A stretch of DNA of 64,000 nucleotides from Halomicrobium salinisoli (GTDB taxonomy: Archaea > Halobacteriota > Halobacteria > Halobacteriales > Haloarculaceae): contig NZ_CP084463.1 of the NCBI RefSeq assembly GCF_020405185.1, forward strand, positions 1,860,001 to 1,924,000, in the 5' to 3' direction. Position 1 is the first letter of the stretch. Each line of letters begins with the position of its first letter. Both the position numbers and the translations under genes were made by a program. This document shows, piece by piece, positions 16,676 to 25,275 of the stretch. Under the pieces are notes generated by a model. The model saw only the letters and a program-made list of their open reading frames with translations. It did no database searches and was not told the DNA's origin.

Positions 16676-17926
16676 CTACAGCAGCACGGCCCGCGCCAGA
16701 CCGAGGAAGACGAAGAAGCCCAGCACGTCCGTCGCGGTGGTGATGAAGATGGTCGCCGACGTCGCGGGGTCGTACTCCATCCGGTCCAGGATCAGCGGGA
16801 TGAGCGCGCCGAAGAAGCCCGCGATGACGAGGTTCAACACCATGGAGACGCCGACGACCAGGCCCAGCGCCGCGCTCTGGTTGAAGACGGTGGCGATGAT
16901 CGCGACGAGGACGCCGGTGATCGCCCCGTTGGCGGCGCCGGCGATCGCCTCGTTGGCGATGACGCGCCCGCCCGTCGACAGCGACACCTGCTCCAGTGAG
17001 ATGCCGCGCACGGTGACCGCCATCGACTGCGTCCCAGCGTTACCGCCCATGCCGGCGACGACGGGCATGTACGCCGCCAGCAGCGGGAGCGCCTGGATCG
17101 TGCTCTCGAAGGCCCCGACGACGCCGGCCGCGAGGAACGCCGTCCCGAGGTTGATGATCAGCCACTTGTAGCGGCTCCGGATCTTCACGCCTGGGCCGTC
17201 GAGGACGCTCTCCTCCTCGCTGACTGCGGTGAACTCGTAGAGGGTCTCGCCGGCCTCGTTCTCGACCAGTCGGAGGATGTCGTCGGCGTAGATGACTCCC
17301 AGGATCGACCCGTCGTCGTCGAGGACGGCCACCTCGCTCTCCGGGTTGTCGCGGAACACGTCGACGACCTCGGTGTCCGGCCGGTCGTACCGGACCGACG
17401 GGACCTCGTAGAGGTGGTCGCGCTCGACCCGCTCGCCGCGCTCCCGCACCGCGAGCGTCTCCGGCGGGAGCTCGCCGAGGAGGTCCCCCGCATCGGTCAC
17501 GAAGACCGTGGGGAACCGGCCGGTGCGTTCCTCGTGTCGGCGGACCCGGTCCGCCACCGCCCCGAAGTCGATCCCGACGTCGACGGTGACGTAGTCCAGG
17601 TCCATCAGGCCCGCCGCGCTCTCCGGGCTGAAGCCCAGCAGGAACTCGATGCGCTCGCGGCGCTGCTCGTTCAGCCTGTCGAGGACGCGCTCCTTGCGCT
17701 CCTCGTCGGCGTACCCCAGGACGTCCGTGGCCTCGTCGGGGTCGAGGCGCCGCACGAAGCCCGCGAGCTCGTCCTCGCCCAGTCCCTCGACGACGTTGTG
17801 TCGGACCGTCTCGGGGAGCTGGAAGAACACGACCCGCCGGCGGTCCGGCGGGAGGTCGGCGAACGCCGCTCCCGGTGACGGAGCCGTCGCGATCGACTGC
17901 TGCACGTCCGGCGTGGCCGATGCCAT
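16676..17926 (-). CDS. mgtE: MgtE-family magnesium transporter
   Basis: Mg2+ channel/transporter of 416 residues. The N-terminal superhelical domain (about residues 15-125, LPPDRRRVVFFQLPE; FSPESAAGLM) is followed by two CBS motifs (FPTVFVTDAG...; SEVAVLDDDGSILGVIYADDI). Five C-terminal membrane helices follow, with the pore signature MPVVAGMGGNAGTQSMAV. Length is typical of MgtE. In characterised MgtE the N and CBS domains sense cytosolic Mg2+. It is transcribed leftwards; the 184 bp between it and the Gln-rich gene show no clear gene. Confidence 0.93.
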   Translation of the reverse strand: MASATPDVQQSIATAPSPGAAFADLPPDRRRVVFFQLPETVRHNVVEGLGEDELAGFVRRLDPDEATDVLGYADEERKERVLDRLNEQRRERIEFLLGFSPESAAGLMDLDYVTVDVGIDFGAVADRVRRHEERTGRFPTVFVTDAGDLLGELPPETLAVRERGERVERDHLYEVPSVRYDRPDTEVVDVFRDNPESEVAVLDDDGSILGVIYADDILRLVENEAGETLYEFTAVSEEESVLDGPGVKIRSRYKWLIINLGTAFLAAGVVGAFESTIQALPLLAAYMPVVAGMGGNAGTQSMAVTVRGISLEQVSLSTGGRVIANEAIAGAANGAITGVLVAIIATVFNQSAALGLVVGVSMVLNLVIAGFFGALIPLILDRMEYDPATSATIFITTATDVLGFFVFLGLARAVLL

Positions 17927-17968
17927 ATCCCACGTGAGCGACGCGGCGACGTAAAATTCCCAGGGAGA

Positions 17969-18598
17969 TCAGGCGATGTCGCGAGACGTGTCGATGCTGA
18001 CCTGCTCGACGAGGTCGAGCTTGATGACGTCGGCGGGCGCGCGTCCGCCGCGGAACTTCGGGATCGCCAGCTTGTTCTCGATCTCGTCGCCGGCGACGCG
18101 GGTCTCCAGGCGGAAGACCACGTCCGCGAAGTGCTCGGTGGTGTCCCGCAGCGGCGGCACCTCGTGGCCGTCCAGGCAGTGGACGATGGCGAGGCTCCCG
18201 GTGTTGACGATGTGGTTCTGCATGTCGTTCATGAACGCCCGGAAGCGGGAGTGGGGCTCCTGAGCTTCGAGGACGTCCAGCGGGTCGACGATGAGGTTGG
18301 AGGTCTCCGGTAGCGCGGAGACCAGCTTGCCGGCGTTGTCCAGCGGCGCCTCGCCGGAGATGTGCCGGACGGTCGGATCGCCCGTGGTCGCGGGGGTCTG
18401 CTCGATGCTGGCCAGAACGGCCTCGGCCGTCCGGTCCAGCGACAGCCAGAGGGTCCCGCGGGTAGCCGTCAGCTCGTAGAGGAACAGCTCCGCCTGGCTG
18501 GCCGGCTCCGCGGTCAGCGCGACGATGCTCCCCTCCGGGATCCCCCCGTCGAGTTTGCGGTCGAGGACGTCGATCCCCGTCCGCAGGCGATTCACCAT
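17969..18598 (-). CDS. RecA/KaiC-like (RAD55-type, HTR-like) protein without Walker A
   Basis: A 209-residue RecA-fold protein: MVNRLRTGIDVLDRKLDGGIPEGSIVALTAEPASQAELF is the KaiC/RAD55 N-terminus, SNLIVDPLDVLE a Walker B-like strand, and FRGGRAPADVIKLDL a KaiC-type C-terminal strand. The expected P-loop G-x4-G-K-T is replaced by TAEPASQAELF, so ATP hydrolysis is unlikely and a regulatory or scaffold role is more plausible. The ATG at 18596-18598 is preferred; a TATA-like AATATTTAATT lies about 29-39 bp upstream, overlapping the 3' end of the MinD-like gene. Haloarchaea label similar genes HTR-like. Confidence 0.8.
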   Translation of the reverse strand: MVNRLRTGIDVLDRKLDGGIPEGSIVALTAEPASQAELFLYELTATRGTLWLSLDRTAEAVLASIEQTPATTGDPTVRHISGEAPLDNAGKLVSALPETSNLIVDPLDVLEAQEPHSRFRAFMNDMQNHIVNTGSLAIVHCLDGHEVPPLRDTTEHFADVVFRLETRVAGDEIENKLAIPKFRGGRAPADVIKLDLVEQVSIDTSRDIA

Positions 18599-18628
18599 TT
18601 CCACTCAGTACGCACCGTCTCCAGCGAA

Positions 18629-19249
18629 TTAAATATTCCGCCTGAACCTGGTAACAACTCGGTCGTACGCCCGCTCGACGCCCGCGGCGGAGAGGGGGTC
18701 TGCGGCCGCCGGCACGTGGCCCAGCGTCGGGCAGTCGAGCAGCGGCGCCGGGTCGACCGCGCCGTCGCTCCGGACGACGACGGACCCGACCGCCGGTGCG
18801 TCCAGCGTCTCGGCCATCGCCGCGCTCTTCGCGGCGTCCTCTAGGCTCTCTCGCGAGGGCGTGGTCACGACGAGGGCCCGGTCCGCGACCCGCAGCGGGA
18901 CCGCCGCGTCCGGCGACGCCCCCGCCGGCGCGTCCAGCAGGACCGGCCCGTCGAGCGAGCGGAGCCGCCGGGCCGCGTCGGTCAGGTCCGCGTCCGAGCC
19001 GTCTCCGGCCGGAACGACGCGGACGCCGTGCAGCTCTGACGCGCGATGGGTCGCCGCCCGCAACCCCCCGCTCGCGAGCCGTCCCAGCCCCGGCTCGGCC
19101 GGCGCGCCGGCGACCAGGTGGAGGTCCGGCATGTCCCGGTCCGCGTCGACGGCGACCGGCGCGGCGCCCTCCGCCGCCAGCGCCCGCGCCAGACAGGCCG
19201 TCGTCGTGGTCTTGCCACAGCCGCCCTTTCCGCCCACTACGGCGAGCAT
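18629..19249 (-). CDS. MinD/ParA-family ATPase
   Basis: A 206-residue deviant-Walker ATPase: VVGGKGGCGKTTTTACLARAL is the P-loop with the signature lysine, AVDADRDMPDLH is switch I, and PVLLDAPAGASPDA is the Walker B/switch II region. It is shorter than MinD (about 260) and lacks an obvious C-terminal amphipathic membrane-targeting helix. It lies 30 bp upstream of the RecA-like gene on the same strand. Family members position proteins, chromosomes or surface structures; which one applies here is unknown. Confidence 0.88.
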   Translation of the reverse strand: MLAVVGGKGGCGKTTTTACLARALAAEGAAPVAVDADRDMPDLHLVAGAPAEPGLGRLASGGLRAATHRASELHGVRVVPAGDGSDADLTDAARRLRSLDGPVLLDAPAGASPDAAVPLRVADRALVVTTPSRESLEDAAKSAAMAETLDAPAVGSVVVRSDGAVDPAPLLDCPTLGHVPAAADPLSAAGVERAYDRVVTRFRRNI

Positions 19250-19320
19250 GGCGGGGCTGGCTCCCCTTCGTATTTGAAGGGTCGCCTCGTCAGGAGGTAG
19301 CGTTTCGCTGGGAGCCCCGT

Positions 19321-19507
19321 GGCTCGCGTGTCGCCTCGCTTCGCTCGGCTCCCGCTCGCTCGTGGAGGCCTCGCTGATGCTCGGTTCCCGCGGCTCGCGT
19401 GTCGCCTCGCTTCGCTCGGCTCCCGCTCGCTCGGATCGAGGCCGCTCGCTTCGCTCGCGCCCTCGCGGCTCGCGTGTCGTTCGCTCCGCTCACTCCCGCT
19501 CGCTTGG
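19321..19507. repeat. Tandem array of palindrome-rich repeats (three units)
   Basis: Within the 324-bp spacer 19250-19573. A 41-bp sequence starting GGCTCGCGTGTCGCCTCGCT is perfectly repeated at 19321-19361 and 19392-19432. A diverged third copy is at 19467-19507 (GGCTCGCGTGTCGTTCGCTC...). Spacing is 71 and 75 bp. Each unit contains the CTCGCTTCGCTC palindrome. The reverse complement of the same unit occurs at 38792-38828 and in related form inside several genes. Apart from this array, the spacer holds only the promoters of the MinD-like gene and pyrB. Confidence 0.75.
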
Positions 19508-19573
19508 AGGCCTCGCTAGCGCTCGGCCTCCCCATCGAGACATTCAAGAACGTCCAAAGCGCGGTACTACCCG

Positions 19574-20488
19574 ATGCGCCAGGACCACATCATCAGCGCG
19601 AAACAGCTCTCCCGAGCGGACATCGAGGAGGTGCTGGACCGCGCTGCGGACATCGCCGAGGACCCGGGCGCGTACGCGGACCGGTACGAGGGGACGCTTC
19701 TGGGCCTGCTCTTCTTCGAGCCGAGCACGCGGACGAAGATGAGCTTCTCGGCGGCGATGAAGCGGCTGGGCGGCGATATCGTCGACATGGGGACGGTCGA
19801 GTCCTCCAGCGTCAAGAAGGGCGAGTCGCTGGCCGACACCGTCCGCGTCGTCGAGGGATACGCCGACGCGCTCGTGTTGCGCCACCCCAGCGAGGGGTCG
19901 GCCAAGATGGCCGGCGAGTTCGTCGACGTCCCGCTGATCAACGCCGGCGACGGCGCCGGGCAGCACCCCACCCAGACGCTGCTGGACCTCTACACCATCC
20001 GCGAGAACGCGGGCTTCGACGACCTCTCGATCGGGATCATGGGCGACCTGAAGTACGGCCGGACCGTCCACTCGCTGGCCCACGCGCTGACCAACTTCGA
20101 CGCGCGCCAGCACTTCGTCAGCCCCGAGAGCCTCCGGCTCCCCCGGAGCGTCCGCTACGACCTCCACGAGGCCGGCGCGGAGGTCCGCGAGCACACCGAC
20201 CTCGACGAGGTGCTGTCCGAACTGGACGTCCTCTACGTCACCCGGATCCAGCAGGAGCGGTTCCCCGACGAGGACGAGTACCGCGAGGTCGCCGGGGAGT
20301 ACCAGATCGACGAGAGCACCCTGGCGGCCGCGCGGGACGACCTCACCATCATGCATCCGCTGCCCCGCGTCGACGAGATCGCCCACGGCGTCGACGAGAC
20401 GGAGCAGGCGACCTACTTCCAGCAGGCCCACAACGGCGTGCCGGTCAGGATGGCCATTCTGGACCTGCTGCTCGGAGGTGACCGATGA
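19574..20488 (+). CDS. pyrB: Aspartate carbamoyltransferase catalytic subunit
   Basis: Condenses carbamoyl phosphate with aspartate in pyrimidine synthesis. The 304-residue protein has the carbamoyl-phosphate site [12 protein letters not shown] (about residues 49-60), the [11 protein letters not shown] loop, [19 protein letters not shown] and [10 protein letters not shown]; all catalytic blocks are intact. Length is standard for PyrB. It overlaps pyrI by ATGA (20485-20488), indicating translational coupling and assembly of the catalytic/regulatory holoenzyme. A weak TATA-like ATTCAAG lies about 30 bp upstream. Confidence 0.96.
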   Translation: MRQDHIISAKQLSRADIEEVLDRAADIAEDPGAYADRYEGTLLGLLFFEPSTRTKMSFSAAMKRLGGDIVDMGTVESSSVKKGESLADTVRVVEGYADALVLRHPSEGSAKMAGEFVDVPLINAGDGAGQHPTQTLLDLYTIRENAGFDDLSIGIMGDLKYGRTVHSLAHALTNFDARQHFVSPESLRLPRSVRYDLHEAGAEVREHTDLDEVLSELDVLYVTRIQQERFPDEDEYREVAGEYQIDESTLAAARDDLTIMHPLPRVDEIAHGVDETEQATYFQQAHNGVPVRMAILDLLLGGDR

Positions 20489-20943
20489 GCGACCACGAAC
20501 TCCGCGTCAGCAAGATCCGCAACGGCACCGTCATCGACCACATCGCCGGCGGGCAGGCGCTGAACGTCCTCGCCATCGTCGGCATCGACGGCAGCGGCGG
20601 CGACGCCGTCTCCGTCGGCATGAACGTCCCCTCGGATCGGCTCGGCCAGAAGGACATCGTGAAGGTCGAGGGCCGGGAGCTGTCCCAGGACGAGGTCGAC
20701 GTCCTCTCGCTGATCGCGCCGGCGGCGACGATCAACATCGTCCGCGACTTCGACGTCGTCGAGAAGCACCGCGTCGAGCGGCCCGACCAGGTGGTGGGCG
20801 TCCTCGAGTGTCCCAACCGCCACTGCATCACCACCGAGGACGAACCGGTCCAGTCGCGCTTCGAGGTCCTGGAAGACGGCGTCCGCTGCGAGTTCTGCGA
20901 CACCATCGTCCGCGAGGACCTGGCCGAACTCATCGTGGACTGA
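20485..20943 (+). CDS. pyrI: Aspartate carbamoyltransferase regulatory subunit
   Basis: A 152-residue allosteric subunit binding nucleotides at its N-terminal domain ([27 protein letters not shown]). It contacts PyrB through a C-terminal zinc domain whose ligands are visible as C-x5-C (CPNRHC) and C-x2-C (CEFC). Length is normal. Start overlaps the stop of pyrB. By family knowledge it transmits CTP/ATP control to PyrB. Confidence 0.96.
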   Translation: MSDHELRVSKIRNGTVIDHIAGGQALNVLAIVGIDGSGGDAVSVGMNVPSDRLGQKDIVKVEGRELSQDEVDVLSLIAPAATINIVRDFDVVEKHRVERPDQVVGVLECPNRHCITTEDEPVQSRFEVLEDGVRCEFCDTIVREDLAELIVD

Positions 20944-21029
20944 CCGCCTGTTCCCGTTTCTGCCTCGCGTCGCTCGCGCAGTCGTTCACCTGAGCAAACA
21001 CTTTGAGGCGCGAGCCCGTCAGTAGCACC

Positions 21030-21914
21030 GTGACCGAGGACACCGAGGAGGTTTCGGTGGACGACGGCGCTCCCGGTTCGAGCGGCGACCAGCACCGAGA
21101 CGGGCGAGTACGCGACGACGCGCGCGAGGAGCGGGAGGCCTCGGAACGTGCGAGCGGGGACGAAGGACCCGCGAGCCGCGAGGGCGCGAGCGAAGCGAGC
21201 GGCCTCGATCCGAGCGAGCGGGAGGCGAGCGAAGCGAGCCGACACGCGAGCCGCGAGGGCGCGGCGGAGTCCTTCCTGGCGGTCGAGCGCGAACTCTCGT
21301 TCGGCGTCGACGGCGGGCGGACGTGGGGGCGGGCCGTCGACGTCGACCGCGTCGCGACGGAGGACGTACCCGAGGACTACCCCCAGCCGGTCGCCACGGA
21401 AACCGCGCTCGCGCTGACGGTCGCCGTCGAGGGCGACGAGTCCCGGACTGCGGTCCTCTACTTCGAGTGGCCGGGCGACGGCGGCGCCGAGCGGCTCCGG
21501 CGGCTGCTCGAACTGCTGGGGATCGGACCCGACCAGTTCGCCGACCTGCACGGCCAGCGAGTGCCGCTCCGCCGGGAGTCGGGCCACGTCGTCGCGAACG
21601 TCCCCGACGAGGACCCGCGCGGCACGCGGCTGGGCGTGGTCGGCGTCGTGGCCGGCGTCGCCGGCACGGTCGCCCTGTTCGCGGGCCAGGGAGTCACCCC
21701 CGGGTGGGCCCAGCTCCTGTTGCTCGCGCTCGTCTTCCTCGTGCTCCCGGTGTCGACGTACCTCGACGCGTGGTACCTCCGGACCCACACCGACTGGGAC
21801 CAGGGGATCATGTTCTGGGTCCCGCTGGCGATCGCGCCCGGCATCAACCTCGTCTCCTCGCTGGCCTACCTCGCGATGCGGTGGCGAGCGACGCCGCTCG
21901 TGCCGGAGGACTGA
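21030..21914 (+). CDS. Haloarchaeal membrane protein, paralogue 1, with palindromic insert
   Basis: A 294-residue protein with a cytosolic-looking acidic domain (ERTWGRAVDVDRV-like block; TALALTVAVEGDESRTAVLYFEWPGD; LGIGPDQFADLHG) followed by three predicted membrane helices near the C-terminus (VVGVVAGVAGTVALFAGQ; LLLLALVFLVLPVSTYLDAW; a hydrophobic tail). Residues about 33-79 are a Glu/Ser/Arg/Ala-rich stretch encoded by dispersed palindromic repeats and absent from the paralogue at 22004. I prefer the GTG at 21030 because the paralogue has the same VTEDxxE start. The function is unknown. Confidence 0.75.
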   Translation: MTEDTEEVSVDDGAPGSSGDQHRDGRVRDDAREEREASERASGDEGPASREGASEASGLDPSEREASEASRHASREGAAESFLAVERELSFGVDGGRTWGRAVDVDRVATEDVPEDYPQPVATETALALTVAVEGDESRTAVLYFEWPGDGGAERLRRLLELLGIGPDQFADLHGQRVPLRRESGHVVANVPDEDPRGTRLGVVGVVAGVAGTVALFAGQGVTPGWAQLLLLALVFLVLPVSTYLDAWYLRTHTDWDQGIMFWVPLAIAPGINLVSSLAYLAMRWRATPLVPED

Positions 21915-22003
21915 ACTGCGGCCCGCCGATCGCGGCACCGGTCGTCCCGTCCCCGTCCGACCACTTGTAAAATACTTTATGAGTGGGAGACGACGGATCC
22001 ATC

Positions 22004-22816
22004 GTGACCGAGGACGCAGCAGAGGCGTCGGTGGACGACCGCGCACCCGGCGCGTCCGGCCGATCCGGAGACGACGCGCGGTCGGACCGCGGTGCGCGGG
22101 CAGCGCCGTCGGAGCCTCCGAACGGCATCGACCGGACTGCCGAAGATCGTGACGCCGACGGAGCGGCAGCGTCGTTCGTCGACGTCGAGCGCGAGATGCA
22201 GTCCCCGCCGGGCGAGGAGCGCACGTGGGGGCGAGCGGTGGACGTCGACCGCGTGCCAGTGGCGGAGGTGCCGGACGACTACCCGGAGCTGATTCGCTCG
22301 GAGACGGCGCTCGCACTGACGGTCGCCGTCGAGGGGGACGACGACCGCACGGCCGTCCTCTACTTCGAGTGGCCCGGAGACGGAAGCGCCGAGCGCCTCG
22401 AACGACTGCTCTCGCTGCTGGGAATCGAACCGGAGCAGTTCGCCGATCTCCACGGGAAGGCCATCGGACTGCGGCGCACGCACCGCCACGTGACGGCCGC
22501 CGTCCCCGACGAGGACCTCCGGGGGAGACGGCTTGGCGTCGGTGGTATACTGGCGAGCGTAGCGGTGACGGTCGGGGTGTACGGGATAGAGCCGCTGTCT
22601 CCGCCGGGATTCCTGGTGCCGCTCGTGTTCCTGGGCCTCTTCGTCCTCCCGCTCGCGACGTATCTCGACGCGTGGTGCCTCCGGACCCGCACCGACTGGG
22701 ACAGCACGCCGGCGGGGTGGGCAGTGCTAATGCTGCTCCCCGGACTCAACCTCGTGGCCGCCCTCGGGTACCTCTGGACGCGGTCCCGCGCGACGACGCT
22801 GCTGCCCGGCGGCTGA
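22004..22816 (+). CDS. Haloarchaeal membrane protein, paralogue 2
   Basis: A 270-residue tandem paralogue of the gene at 21030, with the same TWGRAVDVDRV, TVAVEGDDDRTAVLYFEWPGD, EQFADLHGK and STYLDAW/ATYLDAW blocks and the same C-terminal membrane helices. The GTG start at 22004 has an A+T-rich AATACTTTAT box 24-33 bp upstream, which suits a leaderless transcript. Each copy appears to have its own promoter. No enzyme motif is visible; a membrane-anchored sensor or stress protein is only a guess. Confidence 0.75.
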   Translation: MTEDAAEASVDDRAPGASGRSGDDARSDRGARAAPSEPPNGIDRTAEDRDADGAAASFVDVEREMQSPPGEERTWGRAVDVDRVPVAEVPDDYPELIRSETALALTVAVEGDDDRTAVLYFEWPGDGSAERLERLLSLLGIEPEQFADLHGKAIGLRRTHRHVTAAVPDEDLRGRRLGVGGILASVAVTVGVYGIEPLSPPGFLVPLVFLGLFVLPLATYLDAWCLRTRTDWDSTPAGWAVLMLLPGLNLVAALGYLWTRSRATTLLPGG

Positions 22817-22863
22817 CCGCCGGTACCGACGGCCACTTGACTGCGAGGGCCGTCCCTCCGCGC

Positions 22864-23649
22864 ATGACCGTCGTGTTCGCCGGCGTGGGGGCCGACGACA
22901 GCAACGTCAACGCGCACGCGCCGCTGTACGGGGACGGCCGCTTCGAGTACGTCCCCATCCCGGAGAAGACCGTCGAGACGGACGAGCCGCGCACCTTCGG
23001 CGACTGGGAGCTCCGCTACGACGACCGGACCGCCGCCGATCTGACGAACCGGCTGGACACCTACCCGGAGGACGGCGAGGCCCGCGTCGTCAGGGACGAG
23101 GCCGTCGCGGAGTGGCCGTTCCACAGGGATCCGAACTTCGAGGCGCTGACCTACGGCGAACACCGCGCCGGGTTCGGGCAGTACGTCCCGCGGCTCCGTC
23201 GGCTGGATCCCGGGGACGTCGTAGCGTTCTACACCTCGCTGGTCGAGGCCGACCCGCGCAAGCACCGCTACCTGATCGGGTACTTCGTCGTCGACGAGGT
23301 GACCGTGATCGAACCGGACGACTCGTCCGCGGCGAAGCGCGAGAAACTGGCGCGCCACCCCGAGAACGCCCACGCGAAGCGCGCCGGCGAGACGCCCTTC
23401 TACGACGACAAGCCACTGGTGATCCTCGACGGGCGCGAACCCGGCGGCCTGTTCGAGCGCGATCCGATCCGGCTCAGCGAGTACCGCGAGCGGCCGGACG
23501 GCCGGGGCGGGTACTACCTCCGTCCGGACGCCAGCGAGCGGTTCGACGTGGTCGAGGGGTCGGAGTACATGACGCGGAAGCCGGCGCTCGTGAGCGACCT
23601 CGACGCCGAGTCCTTCGTCGCCGACGTCGGGCGGCCCGGCGAGCGGTGA
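22864..23649 (+). CDS. Nmad3-like putative nucleotide-modification-associated protein
   Basis: A 261-residue soluble protein starting MTVVFAGVGADDSNVNAHAP, with GRFEYVPIPEKT, an aromatic block YGEHRAGFGQYVPRL, LDPGDVVAFYTSL, and KHRYLIGYFVVDEVTVI. The order (N-terminal strand, YVPIPE motif, L-x-x-G-D, I-G-Y-F strand) resembles the Nucleotide modification associated domain 3 family known from phage and defence contexts; I assign this from memory with moderate confidence. No catalytic residues can be named. It follows the paralogous membrane pair and precedes thiC. Confidence 0.6.
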   Translation: MTVVFAGVGADDSNVNAHAPLYGDGRFEYVPIPEKTVETDEPRTFGDWELRYDDRTAADLTNRLDTYPEDGEARVVRDEAVAEWPFHRDPNFEALTYGEHRAGFGQYVPRLRRLDPGDVVAFYTSLVEADPRKHRYLIGYFVVDEVTVIEPDDSSAAKREKLARHPENAHAKRAGETPFYDDKPLVILDGREPGGLFERDPIRLSEYRERPDGRGGYYLRPDASERFDVVEGSEYMTRKPALVSDLDAESFVADVGRPGER

Positions 23650-23678
23650 CCGCGATACGGGAGCGGTCAGCAACTGTT

Positions 23679-23704
23679 ATAACCTAGTTGTATCACTAGG
23701 TTAT
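23679..23704 (+). promoter_or_regulatory. Perfect 9-bp inverted repeat overlapping the thiC start region
   Basis: ATAACCTAG (23679-23687) and CTAGGTTAT (23696-23704) are separated by 8 nt and end 2 bp before the thiC ATG. The left arm overlaps the TATA-like GTTATAAC. This is an operator-like geometry. Haloarchaeal thiamine genes are reported to be controlled by the HTH-ThiN repressor ThiR, so this is a candidate ThiR site (inference). Confidence 0.6.
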
Positions 23705-23706
23705 CG

Positions 23707-25179
23707 ATGACGGGAACACAGCTCCAGCGCGCGCGAGACGGCGAGGTGACGCCGGCGATGGACCGCGTCGCCGAGCGCGAGAACGTCGATCCGGAGTTCG
23801 TCCGCGACCAGGTCGCCGAGGGGCAGGCCGTGATCCCGAGCAATCGCGGCCACGACGCCCTGGATCCGATGACCATCGGCCGGGAGTTCGCGACGAAGGT
23901 CAACGCCAACATCGGCAACAGCGAGGAGACCAGCGATCTCGAGGGCGAACTGGAGAAGCTCCACACGGCGGTCCACTACGGCGCAGACACGGTGATGGAC
24001 CTCTCGACCGGGAGCGACCTGGACGAGATACGCGAGGCGAACGTCCGCCACTCGCCGGTCCCCGTCGGCACCGTGCCGATATACGAGGCGGTCAAGCGCG
24101 CCGGGAGTCCGGAGGACATCACCCACGAACTCCTGCTGGACGTGATCGAGAAGCAGGCCGAGCAGGGCGTCGACTACATGACGATCCACGCCGGCGTGCT
24201 GATGGAACACCTGCCGCTGACCGACGGCCGCAAGACCGGCATCGTCTCCCGCGGCGGCTCGATCCTCGCGAAGTGGATCGAGGAGAACGGCATGCAGAAC
24301 CCCCTCTACGCGAAGTTCGAGGAGATCTGCGAGGTCTTCGCCGACCACGACGTCACGTTCTCGCTGGGCGACGGCCTCCGGCCGGGCTGTCTCGCCGACG
24401 CCGGCGACGAGGCCCAGTACGCCGAGCTGGAGACGCTCGGCGAGCTGACGCGGACCGCCTGGGACCGCGGCGTTCAGGTGATGGTCGAAGGACCGGGCCA
24501 CGTCCCGATGGACGAGGTGGCCGAGAACGTCGAGAAGCAGCAGGCGATCTGCGACGGCGCGCCCTTCTACGTGCTCGGGCCGCTCGTGACCGACGTGGCG
24601 CCGGGTTACGATCACATCACCAGCGCCATCGGCGCGACCGAGGCCGCCCGAGCGGGCGCGGCGATGCTGTGTTACGTCACCCCGAAAGAGCACCTCGGCC
24701 TCCCCGAGGAGGAGGACGTCCGCGACGGCCTGGCCGCCTACCGCATCGCCGCCCACGCCGCCGACGTCGCGAACGGCCGCGAGGGCGCTCGCGACTGGGA
24801 CGACGCGCTCTCCGAGGCCCGCTACGAGTTCGACTGGCGCCGCCAGTTCGAACTGGCCCTGGACCCCGAGCGCGCCCGGGAGTACCACGACCAGACGCTG
24901 CCCGGGGACAACTACAAAGAGGCGCGCTTCTGCTCGATGTGCGGCGTCGACTTCTGCTCGATGCGGATCGATCGGGACGTTCGAGAATCGCGCCGCGATT
25001 CCCGAAGCAGTCAGTCGCCGGAGGGGTCTGACCAGCCGCGGGACGCCGAGGCGGGCGAGATGGAGTCCATCGACGACGCGACCGACCTCACGGAGAGCCC
25101 GGCCGCTCAGGTCAACCGCCCGCCCGTCGGCGTTCACGAGGGCGACAGCGAGCGGTCAGTTCCGTCCGACGACGACTGA
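23707..25179 (+). CDS. thiC: Phosphomethylpyrimidine synthase ThiC
   Basis: Radical-SAM-type enzyme converting aminoimidazole ribotide to HMP phosphate for thiamine. The 490-residue protein has the ThiC blocks [55 protein letters not shown] and [15 protein letters not shown]. It ends in the [4Fe-4S] motif [11 protein letters not shown] (C-x2-C-x4-C). After the cluster, residues about 424-449 ([20 protein letters not shown]) come from a palindromic DNA stretch (CGAGAATCGCGCCGCGATTC) and look like an insertion before the usual acidic tail ending NRPPVG. Translation is probably leaderless. Confidence 0.96.
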   Translation: MTGTQLQRARDGEVTPAMDRVAERENVDPEFVRDQVAEGQAVIPSNRGHDALDPMTIGREFATKVNANIGNSEETSDLEGELEKLHTAVHYGADTVMDLSTGSDLDEIREANVRHSPVPVGTVPIYEAVKRAGSPEDITHELLLDVIEKQAEQGVDYMTIHAGVLMEHLPLTDGRKTGIVSRGGSILAKWIEENGMQNPLYAKFEEICEVFADHDVTFSLGDGLRPGCLADAGDEAQYAELETLGELTRTAWDRGVQVMVEGPGHVPMDEVAENVEKQQAICDGAPFYVLGPLVTDVAPGYDHITSAIGATEAARAGAAMLCYVTPKEHLGLPEEEDVRDGLAAYRIAAHAADVANGREGARDWDDALSEARYEFDWRRQFELALDPERAREYHDQTLPGDNYKEARFCSMCGVDFCSMRIDRDVRESRRDSRSSQSPEGSDQPRDAEAGEMESIDDATDLTESPAAQVNRPPVGVHEGDSERSVPSDDD

Positions 25180-25275
25180 CTGGCTTCGTCGTCTGGCGGA
25201 TCCTTCCCGAATAATAACCGTGTTAATAATATAAATACAGAAAGAATATATTGGATAGTAACGTACGACGGAGTG

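Noticed and set aside
19321..19507. CRISPR array
   Set aside because: Only three units, diverged third copy, and the intervening sequence is repeat-like rather than unique spacers; no cas genes.
22225..22863. Upstream extension of the Nmad3-like gene
   Set aside because: The extension overlaps the membrane paralogue in another frame and is Arg/Gly-rich; the ATG at 22864 begins the conserved part.
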